A stretch of 64,000 bases of DNA from Ureibacillus aquaedulcis (GCF_030418165.1 NZ_JAUHTQ010000012.1:1-64000); one strand, 5' to 3'. Shown: positions 41,526-51,030, numbered from the stretch's first letter. Made by a program: numbers and translations. Notes: generated by a model from the sequence alone, not told the origin.

Positions 41526-42329
41526 TTACCTCACTACATTCAACTCCAAGATGTTGCGTAGTAGTTCTTCCGTTGACATAGCGCCCAAGCCGTTCAAGAA
41601 TATAACTTTTTCGTCATTTGGCTGCTTTTCATAGAGCTCGCCGTGTGTCTGGCTATAACCATAGTCGGCTTCAAGGAGCATGGCGTAATCCATCATGGAA
41701 TCGCCTGCAGCGACATGGAGGTCATATTCCACAAAGGTTTGTAGGTATTGAACAGCATAGGCTTTATCTAGGCATGTCGGCAACACATATAATTTTCTTC
41801 CATGAAGGAAGATGCTCCATCCCATTGGGGCCAGCTCTGCTTGAAACTCTGCCAACTCTCCCCGAGGCACAAGCTCTCGATCGACACGGAACATAAAGAA
41901 TAAATCATCTACATAGTATTCCCCTAATACCCATGATTCATGGCGGATTTTCGCAAAAGTCCTGAGCATCTCTTCCTTAGGCTGAGATTGCTCTGACAAA
42001 CGACTTTTCACTATTTTATTCCACTCCAAATCGGGCTTGCCATCGATTAAAACATTTCCCCCATTCGTTGTAATCGCGTATTTGGGGTTTATATCCCTTG
42101 CAATCGCATGGATTCTTTCATATTCATGTACCGCTCTCGTTGTAACCGGCACAAAAAGATGTTCTTTACTAAATTGCTTTAGCAACTCCATGGAATCATG
42201 GGACATATAAGACCTGATGAGTTCTTCATTATGTTCCACCGGGACGACATCACCTGCTATTGGATATGTCTGCATCATGGTATTTGAATAAATTAAAGTC
42301 CGGTCCAAATCTGAAGTAAATAGTATCAA
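41526..42329 (-). CDS. HAD-family phosphatase of the Ter biosynthetic module
   Basis: A 267-residue phosphatase of the haloacid-dehalogenase superfamily, Cof-like type. Motif I is FTSDLDRTLIYS (nucleophile Asp7, Asp9), motif II is VPVTTRAVHEY (Thr), motif III Lys lies in the LPTCLDKAYAVQYL region, and motif IV is HVAAGDSMMDYAML. The large cap lies between them. It is the last gene of a four-gene unit starting at 46068. In Ter clusters such a HAD enzyme is proposed to remove phosphate from a phosphoribosylated intermediate. It starts 11 nt after the StiP-like gene. Confidence 0.85.
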   Translation of the reverse strand: MILFTSDLDRTLIYSNTMMQTYPIAGDVVPVEHNEELIRSYMSHDSMELLKQFSKEHLFVPVTTRAVHEYERIHAIARDINPKYAITTNGGNVLIDGKPDLEWNKIVKSRLSEQSQPKEEMLRTFAKIRHESWVLGEYYVDDLFFMFRVDRELVPRGELAEFQAELAPMGWSIFLHGRKLYVLPTCLDKAYAVQYLQTFVEYDLHVAAGDSMMDYAMLLEADYGYSQTHGELYEKQPNDEKVIFLNGLGAMSTEELLRNILELNVVR

Positions 42330-42340
42330 CGTATATCCCC

Positions 42341-43450
42341 CTATAATTCCTTAATTATTCCACAACACGAGTAAGACATATCTTTATATTCTTCAATCGG
42401 TACATTTCGCTCCTTGGCAAGCATCAGGATATGGGTTAAGTCATTTGATTGCTCGGGATTCACAAGAATTTTCCAAGGTACACGACGCAATAGGACTCTA
42501 GTTGTTTCCCCTACACCCGGCTTGATGAAATTCCTGTTTTGGATGCCAAATCGTTCCTGAATTAATTCAACCGATTTCATCCCTTTCCAGGAAGGCGTTG
42601 TATCCTCTTTTCGAAGTCTCCCCAGCTCTGCCATTATTTCATTTTGCACATGCTCGAACTCAGTTGCTAACGTATCCACGTAAAGATTCGACACATCAGC
42701 ATCTGCCAATTCCTTATAATACTTTGCACCGTGGAAATCATTCTCGTCCATGATGTCATGGTTCAGTACTGTGCGGCTGACCAATCCTGATACCGTCGAA
42801 TTTAGGCAAGCCGATGGAATTAAAAAGTCGTCGCGTGTTCCGTAAATACTGACACAATGGCCAGGGTCAGCCAATACACTTAAAGTTGGATCAAGTATAA
42901 CCCCACGGCTGTCATTATAAGCCTTGCAGGATTTTTCCAATTCAAAGGTAATAGCTCCTTTTCCTGTCCAGCCATCGACAAATTGTATTCTTGCCTGTTC
43001 GTGCTGGTCATAGATATAGTCAATGGCCGTTTCATCAAACCCTCTTCCTCGAATAATGGAGATGGAGTAATGGGGAATATCCACTTGATATTTGAAGGCT
43101 AAGTATCTTTTTATCAGGATGCCGATTGGTGTACCCGCTCTTGCTAAACTAACCAGCACCAGATTCTCAAGACCATTTCTCTCCATGATCTGCTCCGCAA
43201 CCACACCGACAGCGATGGCAACACGTTTCGAGTACTGCTCCAACGTATTATGAAATAAATTCAAATACTCCTCGGTTGGCTGGTATTCTACAGGCAGCAT
43301 TTCTGAATAATGCGTACCCGATTGAATCAGTCTTTCTTTTTCATCTGAATTTATCTCGATCTGATAATTGCTTATATCCCGCAATAAAAAAATGACATCC
43401 TCTTGGCGATAGCTCCCCATTTTATCCGGTTTCGCAATTGGTTTGTTCAT
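42341..43450 (-). CDS. StiP/PELOTA-type phosphoribosyltransferase-like protein
   Basis: A 369-residue protein of the type annotated as cysteine protease StiP and regarded as a phosphoribosyltransferase fused to a PELOTA RNA-binding domain in the Ter literature. The PRTase-like core has LVSLARAGTPIGILIKRYL (about 100-118), IIRGRGFDETAIDYIYDQH and RIQFVDGWTGKGAITFEL in place of the PRPP loop. The C-terminal region TTRVLLRRVPWKILVNPEQSN fits PELOTA. ATG 43450 has GGAGGGTGA upstream. It lies between the TRSP gene and the HAD gene, 40 and 11 nt away. Confidence 0.85.
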   Translation of the reverse strand: MNKPIAKPDKMGSYRQEDVIFLLRDISNYQIEINSDEKERLIQSGTHYSEMLPVEYQPTEEYLNLFHNTLEQYSKRVAIAVGVVAEQIMERNGLENLVLVSLARAGTPIGILIKRYLAFKYQVDIPHYSISIIRGRGFDETAIDYIYDQHEQARIQFVDGWTGKGAITFELEKSCKAYNDSRGVILDPTLSVLADPGHCVSIYGTRDDFLIPSACLNSTVSGLVSRTVLNHDIMDENDFHGAKYYKELADADVSNLYVDTLATEFEHVQNEIMAELGRLRKEDTTPSWKGMKSVELIQERFGIQNRNFIKPGVGETTRVLLRRVPWKILVNPEQSNDLTHILMLAKERNVPIEEYKDMSYSCCGIIKEL

Positions 43451-43490
43451 ACATTCACCCTCCATGCTTTTGCAGCTTGGCGTTAGCAGC

Positions 43491-44870
43491 TTACTCGATG
43501 ATTTCCGTCAAATTCACAATATGAATATAAGGTATTTTTACTTTACTTAATGCCTTGATTAATGGGTCTGTCGCGTTTAAGGACGACATTCTCTCAAAAA
43601 GTATAAACACTTCATCATATTGGTTTTGTTCGATGTTGTACAGGTAGTTTGTGATTCCTTGGTTTTCAGGACTATCAAATACAAGTTTTTGCTGTATCGT
43701 ATAGTCTTTGGCATTTGAATGGTAGATTGGGCTGCGCGTCGTGGAATGAAAATAAACACCCTCCCCCATCTGGGAAGCGATGTGCATAGGCAGATACATA
43801 AATTCCCCCGTGCCAATGACCAATGTTTTTTCCCCGCGTCTTTGCTCTTTCACGTAGTCCGCTAGAGCCTGGATTTGGGTTGAAAACTCTTTTTCCTTTT
43901 CAATCTCAAGTCCAAATCTGCCAGTTGCTTTTAGATAACTCGCTTTGGTTGGAATGCCGCTGACACTCGTAGAAGAACTATGTTGAAAACCTGCAGACGG
44001 TAAAAGATGTGAAACAGGCAAATAAGCTACCTCAGCCTGGAATGTATCTTCAATTTCCAATTCATTCTCCTCAATACATGGCGTTCCGTTGATTGAAACA
44101 ACCCCGTCTATCAAAGAGACCGCATGGATTTTAATGTTCAGCTCTTCCTCTAATCGGTTGTATCGTTCTCGAAATGCCTGCGTACGCCAATCAAGTATCG
44201 AAACGACTGAAAATCTATTTTTCAAAGGGTATTCTTCTTTAATTTTCCGGATAATGTTGATCGCTGTTTTTCCTGTCGTGACCTCATCATCCACTAATAC
44301 GACTTCACTGTCGTCCTGGAAAAAATCCGCATCCAAGGCATAGACTCTATGACTCGTTGCATGCGAATGTTCTTCTTCAAAGTTAATAATGGATGTCAGT
44401 TGATCAATTTGCTCTCTTGTCGTGTGGATGTATTTTGCGTTATTTCCAAATGTACTGAATACGGCATGTCCCAATGCTGTCGCCGTCTCCGCAAAGCCAA
44501 TAAATGTAGCGGGCTTTGGAAGGACAATCGGTTGTATTTGAAGGGAGTTCCATACCTCTTCAAGCCCTTCATTTGTTTGGATGGCTTTGGCGATTTTTTC
44601 GGCACGTGGATCGCTTTCTCCGTGAACAACTTCTAAATAGCGCATCGCTAATAAATTTCCTACAAGCAATGGTATTTTAGGATTGACGGCAAGATGTTTT
44701 CCTAAAACCCGACTTACAAATAAGAAGCTTCGGTTTTTATTGATTCGTGCTGCCATTCGAAATAACTGTTCAAGGTGGAAATTATACGGATTAAGCATCA
44801 CTTCCACTTCAACGGTTAAATCATCTAATACATGATAAACTTCCTTATTTTCAACAGGTTTCAGAATCAT
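43491..44870 (-). CDS. TRSP-type phosphoribosyltransferase
   Basis: A 459-residue enzyme. The PRPP-binding motif VVLVDDEVTTGKTAINII lies near residue 190, inside a type I phosphoribosyltransferase domain that begins with GFAETATALGHAVF (pyrophosphate loop). The C-terminal 170 residues form the TRSP domain, with TRSPIYHSNA and LVIGTGEFMYLP visible. With its operon partners it is proposed to build a nucleoside-like compound in Ter systems. It begins 10 nt after the lyase gene, with a good AGGAGAGATG-type site. Confidence 0.88.
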   Translation of the reverse strand: MILKPVENKEVYHVLDDLTVEVEVMLNPYNFHLEQLFRMAARINKNRSFLFVSRVLGKHLAVNPKIPLLVGNLLAMRYLEVVHGESDPRAEKIAKAIQTNEGLEEVWNSLQIQPIVLPKPATFIGFAETATALGHAVFSTFGNNAKYIHTTREQIDQLTSIINFEEEHSHATSHRVYALDADFFQDDSEVVLVDDEVTTGKTAINIIRKIKEEYPLKNRFSVVSILDWRTQAFRERYNRLEEELNIKIHAVSLIDGVVSINGTPCIEENELEIEDTFQAEVAYLPVSHLLPSAGFQHSSSTSVSGIPTKASYLKATGRFGLEIEKEKEFSTQIQALADYVKEQRRGEKTLVIGTGEFMYLPMHIASQMGEGVYFHSTTRSPIYHSNAKDYTIQQKLVFDSPENQGITNYLYNIEQNQYDEVFILFERMSSLNATDPLIKALSKVKIPYIHIVNLTEIIE

Positions 44871-44880
44871 CTCTCCTCAT

Positions 44881-46068
44881 CTACTCCTCTTCATCTTCTA
44901 TGATTAAACTCGTATAATCCTGATCTTCATTAAATACACCAAAGGCTTTCGCTCTCAGCAGGATGCGTTTAGCCCAGTAATAATGCGGTTTGACTTCATT
45001 CATCTTATTTTGGTAGTGACTTTTCAGAACCCCCACGTTTCCTTCGGCATTATTTATAATACTTAAGGCATCCATATATTCTTCGTGGGTTACTGTATAT
45101 AGGGCATGCACAGGTTTAATATGTGTTGGATGAATGATCGTCTTTCCGATAATGCCATTTAGCTTGTCTAAAATGACTTCATTAATAAGCCCGTCCAAGA
45201 ATTCGTTGATTAACTCCTTACGTTTCAGGACCCCAGTGCTTCCGTGTCTGTCTTCGAATGGGCTGACACGCAGTTGGGGTTTTAAAATACGCTCGTCTTT
45301 TGAAAAATACTCCCACACCGGGCCAGAAATAATATAGCTCTCTTCTCGTCTGTTAAAGACATTCAGTATATCGGCTAGACAATCCCGTATAACAGAAACG
45401 TCATAAATTGTTGTATCGACATTTCTTCTTATTCCATATAGCCCACAAAAGTCAGTGCAGCCTACACGAATATTCAAGACGTACTTCTTATAGGAATCTA
45501 GTAACTCCTTTGTCTTGATGAGTGATTCCATGCGCTCTTCTTTATAAATAAATTCCGAAGACTCCAGGATTGGCATGGCATATAGTACCGTATCCTCCGA
45601 GTTGATGTCGGCGATAATTTCCATAAATTCTTTTCCGTTCTTGTAAGAGAACTTCGGGAATACATACCCAGTCAGCACTTTATTAAATACTCCAAATTGG
45701 GCATTCATTCTCTTAAGCTGTTCAGGAGTTCGTACTCTTACAAAGATCAGCGGCAAATCCTCGACTGTGATTATGTCATTTTCCAATGCAGAATAGATAG
45801 TTTCCAAATGCTTTACCAATAGTGTTTCTGCTTCTTCTAGTTGGTTATCCCCTACTGCATCCTCCAAGTCAATGACCATCGAAGCCAAATCTTTAAATTT
45901 TTTCGTAATCACATCTCTAGCAATGCTATCCTTTGTGGCTGGCATATAAAGAGTGGCACCTAGCATATAAGAAAGAACTTCTTTATCTGAATACTTAGTA
46001 AAGGACTCTGGTTGTTTATAAAAGATTTCCCTTAATCTTTCAGGTGTCTCAAAACTAAAATGCTTCAT
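44881..46068 (-). CDS. HpcH/HpaI aldolase-citrate-lyase family protein of Ter module
   Basis: A 395-residue TIM-barrel lyase related to citrate lyase beta subunit. Family marks are MVIDLEDAVGDNQ (metal-binding Glu/Asp), IFVRVRTPEQ, YVFPKFSYKNGKEF, AMPILES and the late GKTIIHPTHIKPVHALY. It probably forms or breaks a C-C bond in making the Ter-linked metabolite. It opens the four-gene module (lyase, TRSP, StiP-like, HAD). GGGAGGAATGGG precedes ATG 46068, and a hairpin terminator sits only about 30 nt upstream, so expression may depend on read-through from the terD genes. Confidence 0.85.
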   Translation of the reverse strand: MKHFSFETPERLREIFYKQPESFTKYSDKEVLSYMLGATLYMPATKDSIARDVITKKFKDLASMVIDLEDAVGDNQLEEAETLLVKHLETIYSALENDIITVEDLPLIFVRVRTPEQLKRMNAQFGVFNKVLTGYVFPKFSYKNGKEFMEIIADINSEDTVLYAMPILESSEFIYKEERMESLIKTKELLDSYKKYVLNIRVGCTDFCGLYGIRRNVDTTIYDVSVIRDCLADILNVFNRREESYIISGPVWEYFSKDERILKPQLRVSPFEDRHGSTGVLKRKELINEFLDGLINEVILDKLNGIIGKTIIHPTHIKPVHALYTVTHEEYMDALSIINNAEGNVGVLKSHYQNKMNEVKPHYYWAKRILLRAKAFGVFNEDQDYTSLIIEDEEE

Positions 46069-46090
46069 CCCATTCCTCCCAACTTTTCGT

Positions 46091-46123
46091 AAAAGAAAAG
46101 CTACTGCCTATGCAACAGTAGCT
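46091..46123 (-). terminator. Terminator or attenuator between terD genes and the biosynthetic module
   Basis: AGCTACTG (46099-46106) and CAGTAGCT (46116-46123) are perfect 8-bp arms; on the minus strand TTTTCTTTT follows. The lyase start codon is about 30 nt further. The position fits either a normal end for the terD transcript or an attenuator. Confidence 0.6.
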
Positions 46124-46345
46124 AACCTATTGATTTAAACTAGTAGACTAGCTTTTGGAAACTGTTATATCTACCAATTTTTTTATTAATAAAATGATGA
46201 ATATCCCGTGTTCAAGTTAGAATCGATATGAGGACGCCAACATTCGATGGGATAAATCGAAGGAAATCTAATGTGAAAGGATGGTGCCAAATAAGTGAAC
46301 TATTTAAGCATGTTTTACTTATTCTCGCTTAAAGTCAGCAGACTA

Positions 46346-46924
46346 TTACACACTCAATCCATATGCATTTACCAATGCTTGTAATCCACCTTGGTAGCCA
46401 GAACCAACGGCATTGAACTTCCAATCATTCCCGTGTTTATAAACTTCACAGAAAACAACGGCTGTTTCAATACTGAAGTCTTCACCTAAATCATAGCGTA
46501 ATACTTCTGCGCCCGTATCTTCGTTAACTAAACGGACAAAAGCATTCGACACCTGGCCAAAGTTTTGGTGACGCAATTCTCCATCGTGAATTGTTACCGT
46601 AATGGCGATTCTTTGTACATCATGAGGAACTTTCGATAGGTCAATTTTAATTTGTTCGTCATCTCCGTCCCCTTCTCCAGTTCGGTTATCTCCTGTATGA
46701 GTAACTGAACCTTCAACACTACGCAGATTATTGTAGAAAATAAAATCCAAGTCATTTCTACATTTTCCACTCGCATTTAAAAGAAAGGCAGAAGCGTCTA
46801 AGTCGAAATCTTGACCACCATCAAATTGTTTAAGGTCCCAGCCTAAACCGATAATAATCCGCTGCAAGGATGGGTCCGTTTTGGTTAGATCAATACGTTG
46901 ACCTTTACTCAATTGAATTGCCAT
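46346..46924 (-). CDS. TerD-family protein
   Basis: A 192-residue beta-sandwich protein of the TerD family. The opening [20 protein letters not shown], the acidic Ca-binding stretches [15 protein letters not shown] and [15 protein letters not shown], and the ending [21 protein letters not shown] are complete. It is the third of three adjacent paralogues on one strand and most like YceE/YceD of Bacillus. These proteins bind calcium and take part in resistance to tellurite, acid or envelope stress. A gap of 96 nt separates it from the second copy. Confidence 0.92.
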   Translation of the reverse strand: MAIQLSKGQRIDLTKTDPSLQRIIIGLGWDLKQFDGGQDFDLDASAFLLNASGKCRNDLDFIFYNNLRSVEGSVTHTGDNRTGEGDGDDEQIKIDLSKVPHDVQRIAITVTIHDGELRHQNFGQVSNAFVRLVNEDTGAEVLRYDLGEDFSIETAVVFCEVYKHGNDWKFNAVGSGYQGGLQALVNAYGLSV

Positions 46925-47020
46925 ATTTTAGATTCTCCCTTACATTCATTTGGAATAATCATACCTTCTATAGAAAGCAACACAGCAACTCATTTACATA
47001 AGTCACTGTGCTACAGTAAA

Positions 47021-47602
47021 TTATCCTACTTGTAATCCAAAGTCATTACATAATGCTGCTAATCCACCTTGGTAGCCAGAACCAACTGCACTGAATTTCC
47101 ATTCACCATTATGACGGTATAGCTCTCCAACAACAACTGCCGTTTCGATACTGAAGTCTTCACCTAAATCATAGCGAATAAGCTCTTCATTCGTTTCTCC
47201 ATTTACTACACGGATAAATGCATTCGAAACCATGCCGAAGTTTTGTGTTCTGCTTTCTGCATCGTGGATGGTTACTGTAAACGTAATTTTTTGTACGTTT
47301 GCTGGTACGTCTTTGATCGAGATATTAACTTGCTCGTCATCTCCATCTCCATCTCCAGTTAAGTTATCACCGGAATGGACTACCGAACCATTTCCGCCTG
47401 TTGTGTTATTGTAGAAGATAAAGTCTTGAGGACCTGATACTTTGTTCGTTGCTTCCAACAAGAATACAGATGAATCCAAGTCGAAATCATGTCCACCGTC
47501 ATACTTGTTTGTATCCCATCCAAGCCCTACAGTTAGTTTAGTTAACCCCGGATTTGTTTTCGTTAAATCAACTTTTTGACCTTTTGCTAAAGAAACTACC
47601 AT
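47021..47602 (-). CDS. TerD-family protein
   Basis: A 193-residue paralogue of the neighbouring proteins. Key parts are [54 protein letters not shown] and [20 protein letters not shown]. The Ca-binding Asp residues are intact. It is the middle gene of the three, following the first after 50 nt, with AGGAGGATT before ATG 47602. Nearly the same length and features as the 46346 product indicate tandem duplication. Confidence 0.92.
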   Translation of the reverse strand: MVVSLAKGQKVDLTKTNPGLTKLTVGLGWDTNKYDGGHDFDLDSSVFLLEATNKVSGPQDFIFYNNTTGGNGSVVHSGDNLTGDGDGDDEQVNISIKDVPANVQKITFTVTIHDAESRTQNFGMVSNAFIRVVNGETNEELIRYDLGEDFSIETAVVVGELYRHNGEWKFSAVGSGYQGGLAALCNDFGLQVG

Positions 47603-47652
47603 TTTAAAAATCCTCCTAGTAATTGAATATTTTTTATTTATTATTTGAAAAA

Positions 47653-48240
47653 TTACATATAACGGTTACAGATTTCTGAAAGGCCAGGATCTGTTGTCCC
47701 AGTCCCAACAGCAGCAAACTTCCATTCATCGTTATGACGATAAATTTCGCCAGTTATCAATGTTGTCTGGCCAGAATAATTATCAGATAAGTTATATCGA
47801 ATGATTTCTTCTTTTGTTTGTGGGTTAACCACTCGAATATATGCATTTTTAATCATGCCGAAGTCTTGTTTTCTTCTAACACAATCATAAATATTTACGA
47901 CAAAAACTAATTTATTATATTGAGCCGGGACATTTTTCAAGTCCACCATAATCACTTCGTCGTCGCCGTCGCCATCACCTGTTAAATTATCTCCGGAGTG
48001 AGCAACCGATCCGTCTTTACTATTTTTGTTGCCAAAGTAGACAAGGTCTTTTTTGTCTGAAAAACGGTCATTTTGAAGCATGATTACGGACGCATCACAA
48101 TCAACATTTGGCGCGGATCTAAAAAACCCAGTTTTTCCGGCAGGATCCCATCCGAGTCCAACCATGATACGGCTTAAATCTGCCTTCCCTTTTGTTAAAT
48201 CGATACGTTGACCTTTTTGCAAGTTAATCGTCACGAGCAA
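47653..48240 (-). CDS. TerD-family protein, TerZ/YceC-like
   Basis: A 195-residue member that opens the operon. The start [20 protein letters not shown] is followed by an insert not seen in the other two ([23 protein letters not shown]), then [19 protein letters not shown] and the ending [20 protein letters not shown]. It is the most divergent of the three, as YceC is in Bacillus. A sigma-A promoter is predicted at 48339-48367. AGGAGGAATA precedes ATG around 48240. Confidence 0.92.
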   Translation of the reverse strand: MLVTINLQKGQRIDLTKGKADLSRIMVGLGWDPAGKTGFFRSAPNVDCDASVIMLQNDRFSDKKDLVYFGNKNSKDGSVAHSGDNLTGDGDGDDEVIMVDLKNVPAQYNKLVFVVNIYDCVRRKQDFGMIKNAYIRVVNPQTKEEIIRYNLSDNYSGQTTLITGEIYRHNDEWKFAAVGTGTTDPGLSEICNRYM

Positions 48241-48338
48241 TATTCCTCCTTAAAATACTAAAAAAAGTAAGTTTTTAAGTTCGCTAATTCAGTATGTACA
48301 ACTATCTGCTTAATTAAATTAATCAATTAAAATACCCA

Positions 48339-48367
48339 ATACTAGTTTAATCCGAAAAAAGTGGCAA
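48339..48367 (-). promoter_or_regulatory. Predicted promoter of the terD operon
   Basis: On the minus strand TTGCCA (48367-48362) and TAGTAT (48344-48339) are separated by exactly 17 bp. A GGGTAT just downstream could be a sigma-B -10 element, although no matching -35 box is visible. Otherwise bases 48241-48630 hold only AT-rich sequence. Confidence 0.5.
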
Positions 48368-48630
48368 GTAAATAAAGCACCCTTTTTTTTACATATACTT
48401 AATAATTTACTGTTTACTTTTAAATTTATGACTAAACAAGTGGAATGTGGGTAAAAAAATATAGGCTGTAATTATCGAAATAAAAATATAGCTAGATTAC
48501 TGTACTTAAATGCTATATTAAACGCTTTTTTCTGATAATTAACACATTTTTCATGTTACCATATCTGACCATATGTACACAATTAATACACCCACCTATT
48601 TTTTTACAGAAATTGGCTTGCTTACATTAA

Positions 48631-48689
48631 AAAAACCTGACGTTTAGAAGTGGACACTTGGGTGTCGACCTTCTTAACGCCAGGTTTTT
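48631..48689 (-). terminator. Long terminator of PAS-GGDEF gene
   Basis: AAAAACCTGACGTT and AACGCCAGGTTTTT pair with one mismatch; AGAAG/CTTCT and ACAC/GTGT extend the stem inward. The minus strand ends in TTTTT. Confidence 0.75.
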
Positions 48690-48693
48690 ATAT

Positions 48694-50265
48694 TTATGAA
48701 GTAAATTGTTTTCCTTCTGAATACACATGTACACGATTTCGGCCTTCTTCTTTTGCTTCATATAGGGCCAGGTCTGCATTACTAAGCACCTGTGTCAGCG
48801 TTTCATCTAAATCGCCTGAACTTTGCGCTACCCCGAAGCTCGCTGTTATCGAAATTACCAGATCGTCTACAGCCAAGGGCTCCGAGGCTATTTTCATTCG
48901 AATCTCATTGGCGACAGCGACTCCTTTTGTTGCAGCGTCCCCTTCTATTGCGATGACAAATTCTTCTCCCCCATATCGGGCAAACAGTGCGTTCTTGTGG
49001 ATCTGTTTATGGCAGACTTTTGCAACATGCTTTAATAAATGGTCTCCAATTAAATGACCATATGTATCATTCACTTTTTTAAAATAATCTATATCAAATA
49101 AGATGATTGTCAAAGGGGTTTGATTCTCTTTGGCATCAATCAGCTTTTGGCCGCAGTGCTGGAAAAAAGCACGGCGATTATACACTTGGGTCAGCTCATC
49201 AAAATATGCCTGCTGCTCTAACTGCGATTGAAGTCTTTTTAACTCCGTTATTTCAGTAAGAATGATGAGCAATCCTTTTTTTTCGTCCCCATGCTGCAGT
49301 GGCGAGGTGCGAATTTGATAGATCTTGCCTGAAGCTTCAATTTCAAACTTCATTTCCTGGGATGTATCTACTTTATCTAAACTGAATTCTTCCAAATCCT
49401 CATCGATATCCTGCCAAATTGTATAAAAATCTTTTCCTAACAGGGTTTTATTTAACCGAGGAAACATTCGTTTACTAGCTTCGTTATATTCGATTAAGTG
49501 ATTTTCTTCATCCAATACGATTACCCCATCACTAATACTATGAAAAATCGCATTCTTTGCGATCGGCATCACCGTAAATAACCGCGAAGAGCTGATCGCC
49601 CATAAATACAGAATCGATGTTAGCCAAAGAACCATTGGGACGGGATCGAAGCCAGGTGGCGTAGCGCCAATCAGGTAAAGAAATGCTGTCACCATGGGAA
49701 CCAATTGACCGAACATTAAAGCAATAATCTGTGGACGGTACATTTTGGCTGTTTCTTTCCAGCGCAGTATCAATAATAAGAATGCAGCTAACATACAGCC
49801 AAAGGTATGCATCCCATGCACCAAATACCAAATGCCGATTTCGATCACGCTATACGGTGCCCCTAATGCCGGATCCACAACCAACTCTTTATAATGGAGA
49901 TGGTGAAAATCATTAGTTGCGACCATGATCAGGCTGATGAAAGGTATTGAAAGCAACAGGATCACCCTTTTTTTCGTCACTTTTACACCTAGATATTGCA
50001 TGATAAATAATAAACCAAGAGGTGATGAAAATGGCATCCCTATATATTGAACAATTGTCCACAACTTAATCTCTTGCAAATTCGATGCCGTTAACCCAAA
50101 AGCAGCTGCAAAGCAATAAATGGTAATGCTAAGGCAATAGAGCGAGAAGGAGTTTTTTATGTTGGTATATTGATGCCGTTTCAAATAAACATATATACAT
50201 AAATACAAATTCAGAATACCCGATGTGCAGAACAGTGTGATATAGGTTGTTAATTGAGAAGTCAC
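48694..50265 (-). CDS. Seven-TM PAS-GGDEF diguanylate cyclase
   Basis: A 523-residue membrane signalling enzyme. Residues 1-225 carry seven hydrophobic segments of the HisKA-N-terminal 7TM type, 235-345 a PAS domain (ISDGVIVLDEENHLIEYNEAS), and 350-515 a GGDEF domain (YFDELTQVYNRRAF, LFDIDYFKKVNDTYGH). The catalytic site is GGEEF at 432-436. The five residues before it are not an RxxD I-site (HKNA), so product inhibition is probably missing, unlike the cyclase at 22547. No EAL domain. Start ATG 50265. Confidence 0.92.
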   Translation of the reverse strand: MTSQLTTYITLFCTSGILNLYLCIYVYLKRHQYTNIKNSFSLYCLSITIYCFAAAFGLTASNLQEIKLWTIVQYIGMPFSSPLGLLFIMQYLGVKVTKKRVILLLSIPFISLIMVATNDFHHLHYKELVVDPALGAPYSVIEIGIWYLVHGMHTFGCMLAAFLLLILRWKETAKMYRPQIIALMFGQLVPMVTAFLYLIGATPPGFDPVPMVLWLTSILYLWAISSSRLFTVMPIAKNAIFHSISDGVIVLDEENHLIEYNEASKRMFPRLNKTLLGKDFYTIWQDIDEDLEEFSLDKVDTSQEMKFEIEASGKIYQIRTSPLQHGDEKKGLLIILTEITELKRLQSQLEQQAYFDELTQVYNRRAFFQHCGQKLIDAKENQTPLTIILFDIDYFKKVNDTYGHLIGDHLLKHVAKVCHKQIHKNALFARYGGEEFVIAIEGDAATKGVAVANEIRMKIASEPLAVDDLVISITASFGVAQSSGDLDETLTQVLSNADLALYEAKEEGRNRVHVYSEGKQFTS

Positions 50266-50386
50266 GATTTCTCCTTGTTAAACTTGCATTTTTCTATAAT
50301 GTAGCATATTTTAAATTCATTTTGGCTAATTATTTCAACTTAGAGTTTGAATTTAACTCTAAAAAATAAGGAGATTTCATGTAAAG

Positions 50387-50554
50387 TTACACTTCTTTTA
50401 ATAGAGAATTGATTCTGTCCGAGGAATCCGTTGTTTTCGTTTCTTTCACATTGCTTTTTGCCTCTACCGGTGTCTCGTCTCCGTTATCTGTACACCCTGC
50501 CATAAACACCAAGGAACACAGTAAGCACATGACTGCATATAAATTTTTTCGCAT
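50387..50554 (-). CDS. Small lipoprotein, 55 residues
   Basis: From ATG 50554, eight bases after GAGGGTG, the chain begins MRKNLYAVMCLLCSLVFMAG with lipobox MAGC (Cys21). The mature part is short, charged and Thr/Ser/Lys-rich (KSNVKETKTTDSSDRINSLL). The longer frame adds eight residues that include the ribosome site. Function unknown; similar mini-lipoproteins are common in Bacillaceae. Confidence 0.65.
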   Translation of the reverse strand: MRKNLYAVMCLLCSLVFMAGCTDNGDETPVEAKSNVKETKTTDSSDRINSLLKEV

Positions 50555-50730
50555 AAAGTTCACCCTCACTTTTGTCATTTCGTTTATTTTTTGCGATAGG
50601 TGTTAAAATATGCGAATTATATTGTTTCATTAAAAATTAAAGTATCGGATTAGGGTTATGTTCATTCGAAGTATTTTATTTCGTTCTATTTTCATTTCTT
50701 GTTTGTTCTATAAAATCCAACCTTATACCC

Positions 50731-50758
50731 TTTAAAAAGCGAACATATGTGCTATAAT
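50731..50758 (+). promoter_or_regulatory. Predicted promoter of toxin locus
   Basis: TTTAAA (50731-50736) and TATAAT (50753-50758) are 16 bp apart, about 70 nt before the toxin start codon. That distance fits the long leader of type I toxin mRNAs. Confidence 0.5.
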
Positions 50759-50825
50759 TAAGATGTAATAGTATAATCCTGGCAGGAAGAAGATTGGCTG
50801 ACACACTTGCCTTTGAGAGGTGGTG

Positions 50826-50915
50826 ATGCCTTTGACAGTTGCTGAAACGCTCATGTTTGCCGTCGGTTTTTCAGCGTTGATTGTTTCCGTTCTATCTTTT
50901 AACCATAAAAAATAA
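50826..50915 (+). CDS. Putative type I toxin, holin-like (TxpA/BsrG-like) peptide
   Basis: A 29-residue peptide, PLTVAETLMFAVGFSALIVS followed by VLSFNHKK. It has one membrane helix with a short basic tail and the TVxETLMxxxxF opening of holin-like toxins in Bacillus (TxpA, BsrG, YonT relatives). Such peptides insert in the membrane and are held in check by an antisense RNA. GAGAGGTGGTG precedes ATG 50826; the TTG at 50832 would give the family-like start MTVAETL and is equally possible. A promoter lies upstream and structured sequence downstream. Confidence 0.65.
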   Translation: MPLTVAETLMFAVGFSALIVSVLSFNHKK

Positions 50916-51030
50916 CCCACCTTTTACGCGCGAACGACTAGATGGGTTAATCCTTTAAAACTGCCAATCCTCCTGCTGGGACCAGCTATTGCACTTGGCT
51001 GCTTGATGTTGGAGCATCAAGCGGTCATTT
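50914..51030. ncRNA. Structured 3' region, candidate antitoxin RNA and terminator
   Basis: Three hairpins follow the toxin gene: AACCCA/TGGGTT (50914-50948), GCTGGGACCAGC near 50975, and the perfect GCTTGATG-TTGGAG-CATCAAGC (51001-51022) followed by TTTTT. In related loci the antisense RNA overlaps the toxin 3' region. I cannot place its promoter with confidence. Confidence 0.35.

Noticed and set aside
46346-48240. Tellurite resistance as the phenotype of this strain
   Set aside because: TerD proteins are widespread calcium-binding stress proteins; without TerC in view, resistance cannot be claimed from sequence.
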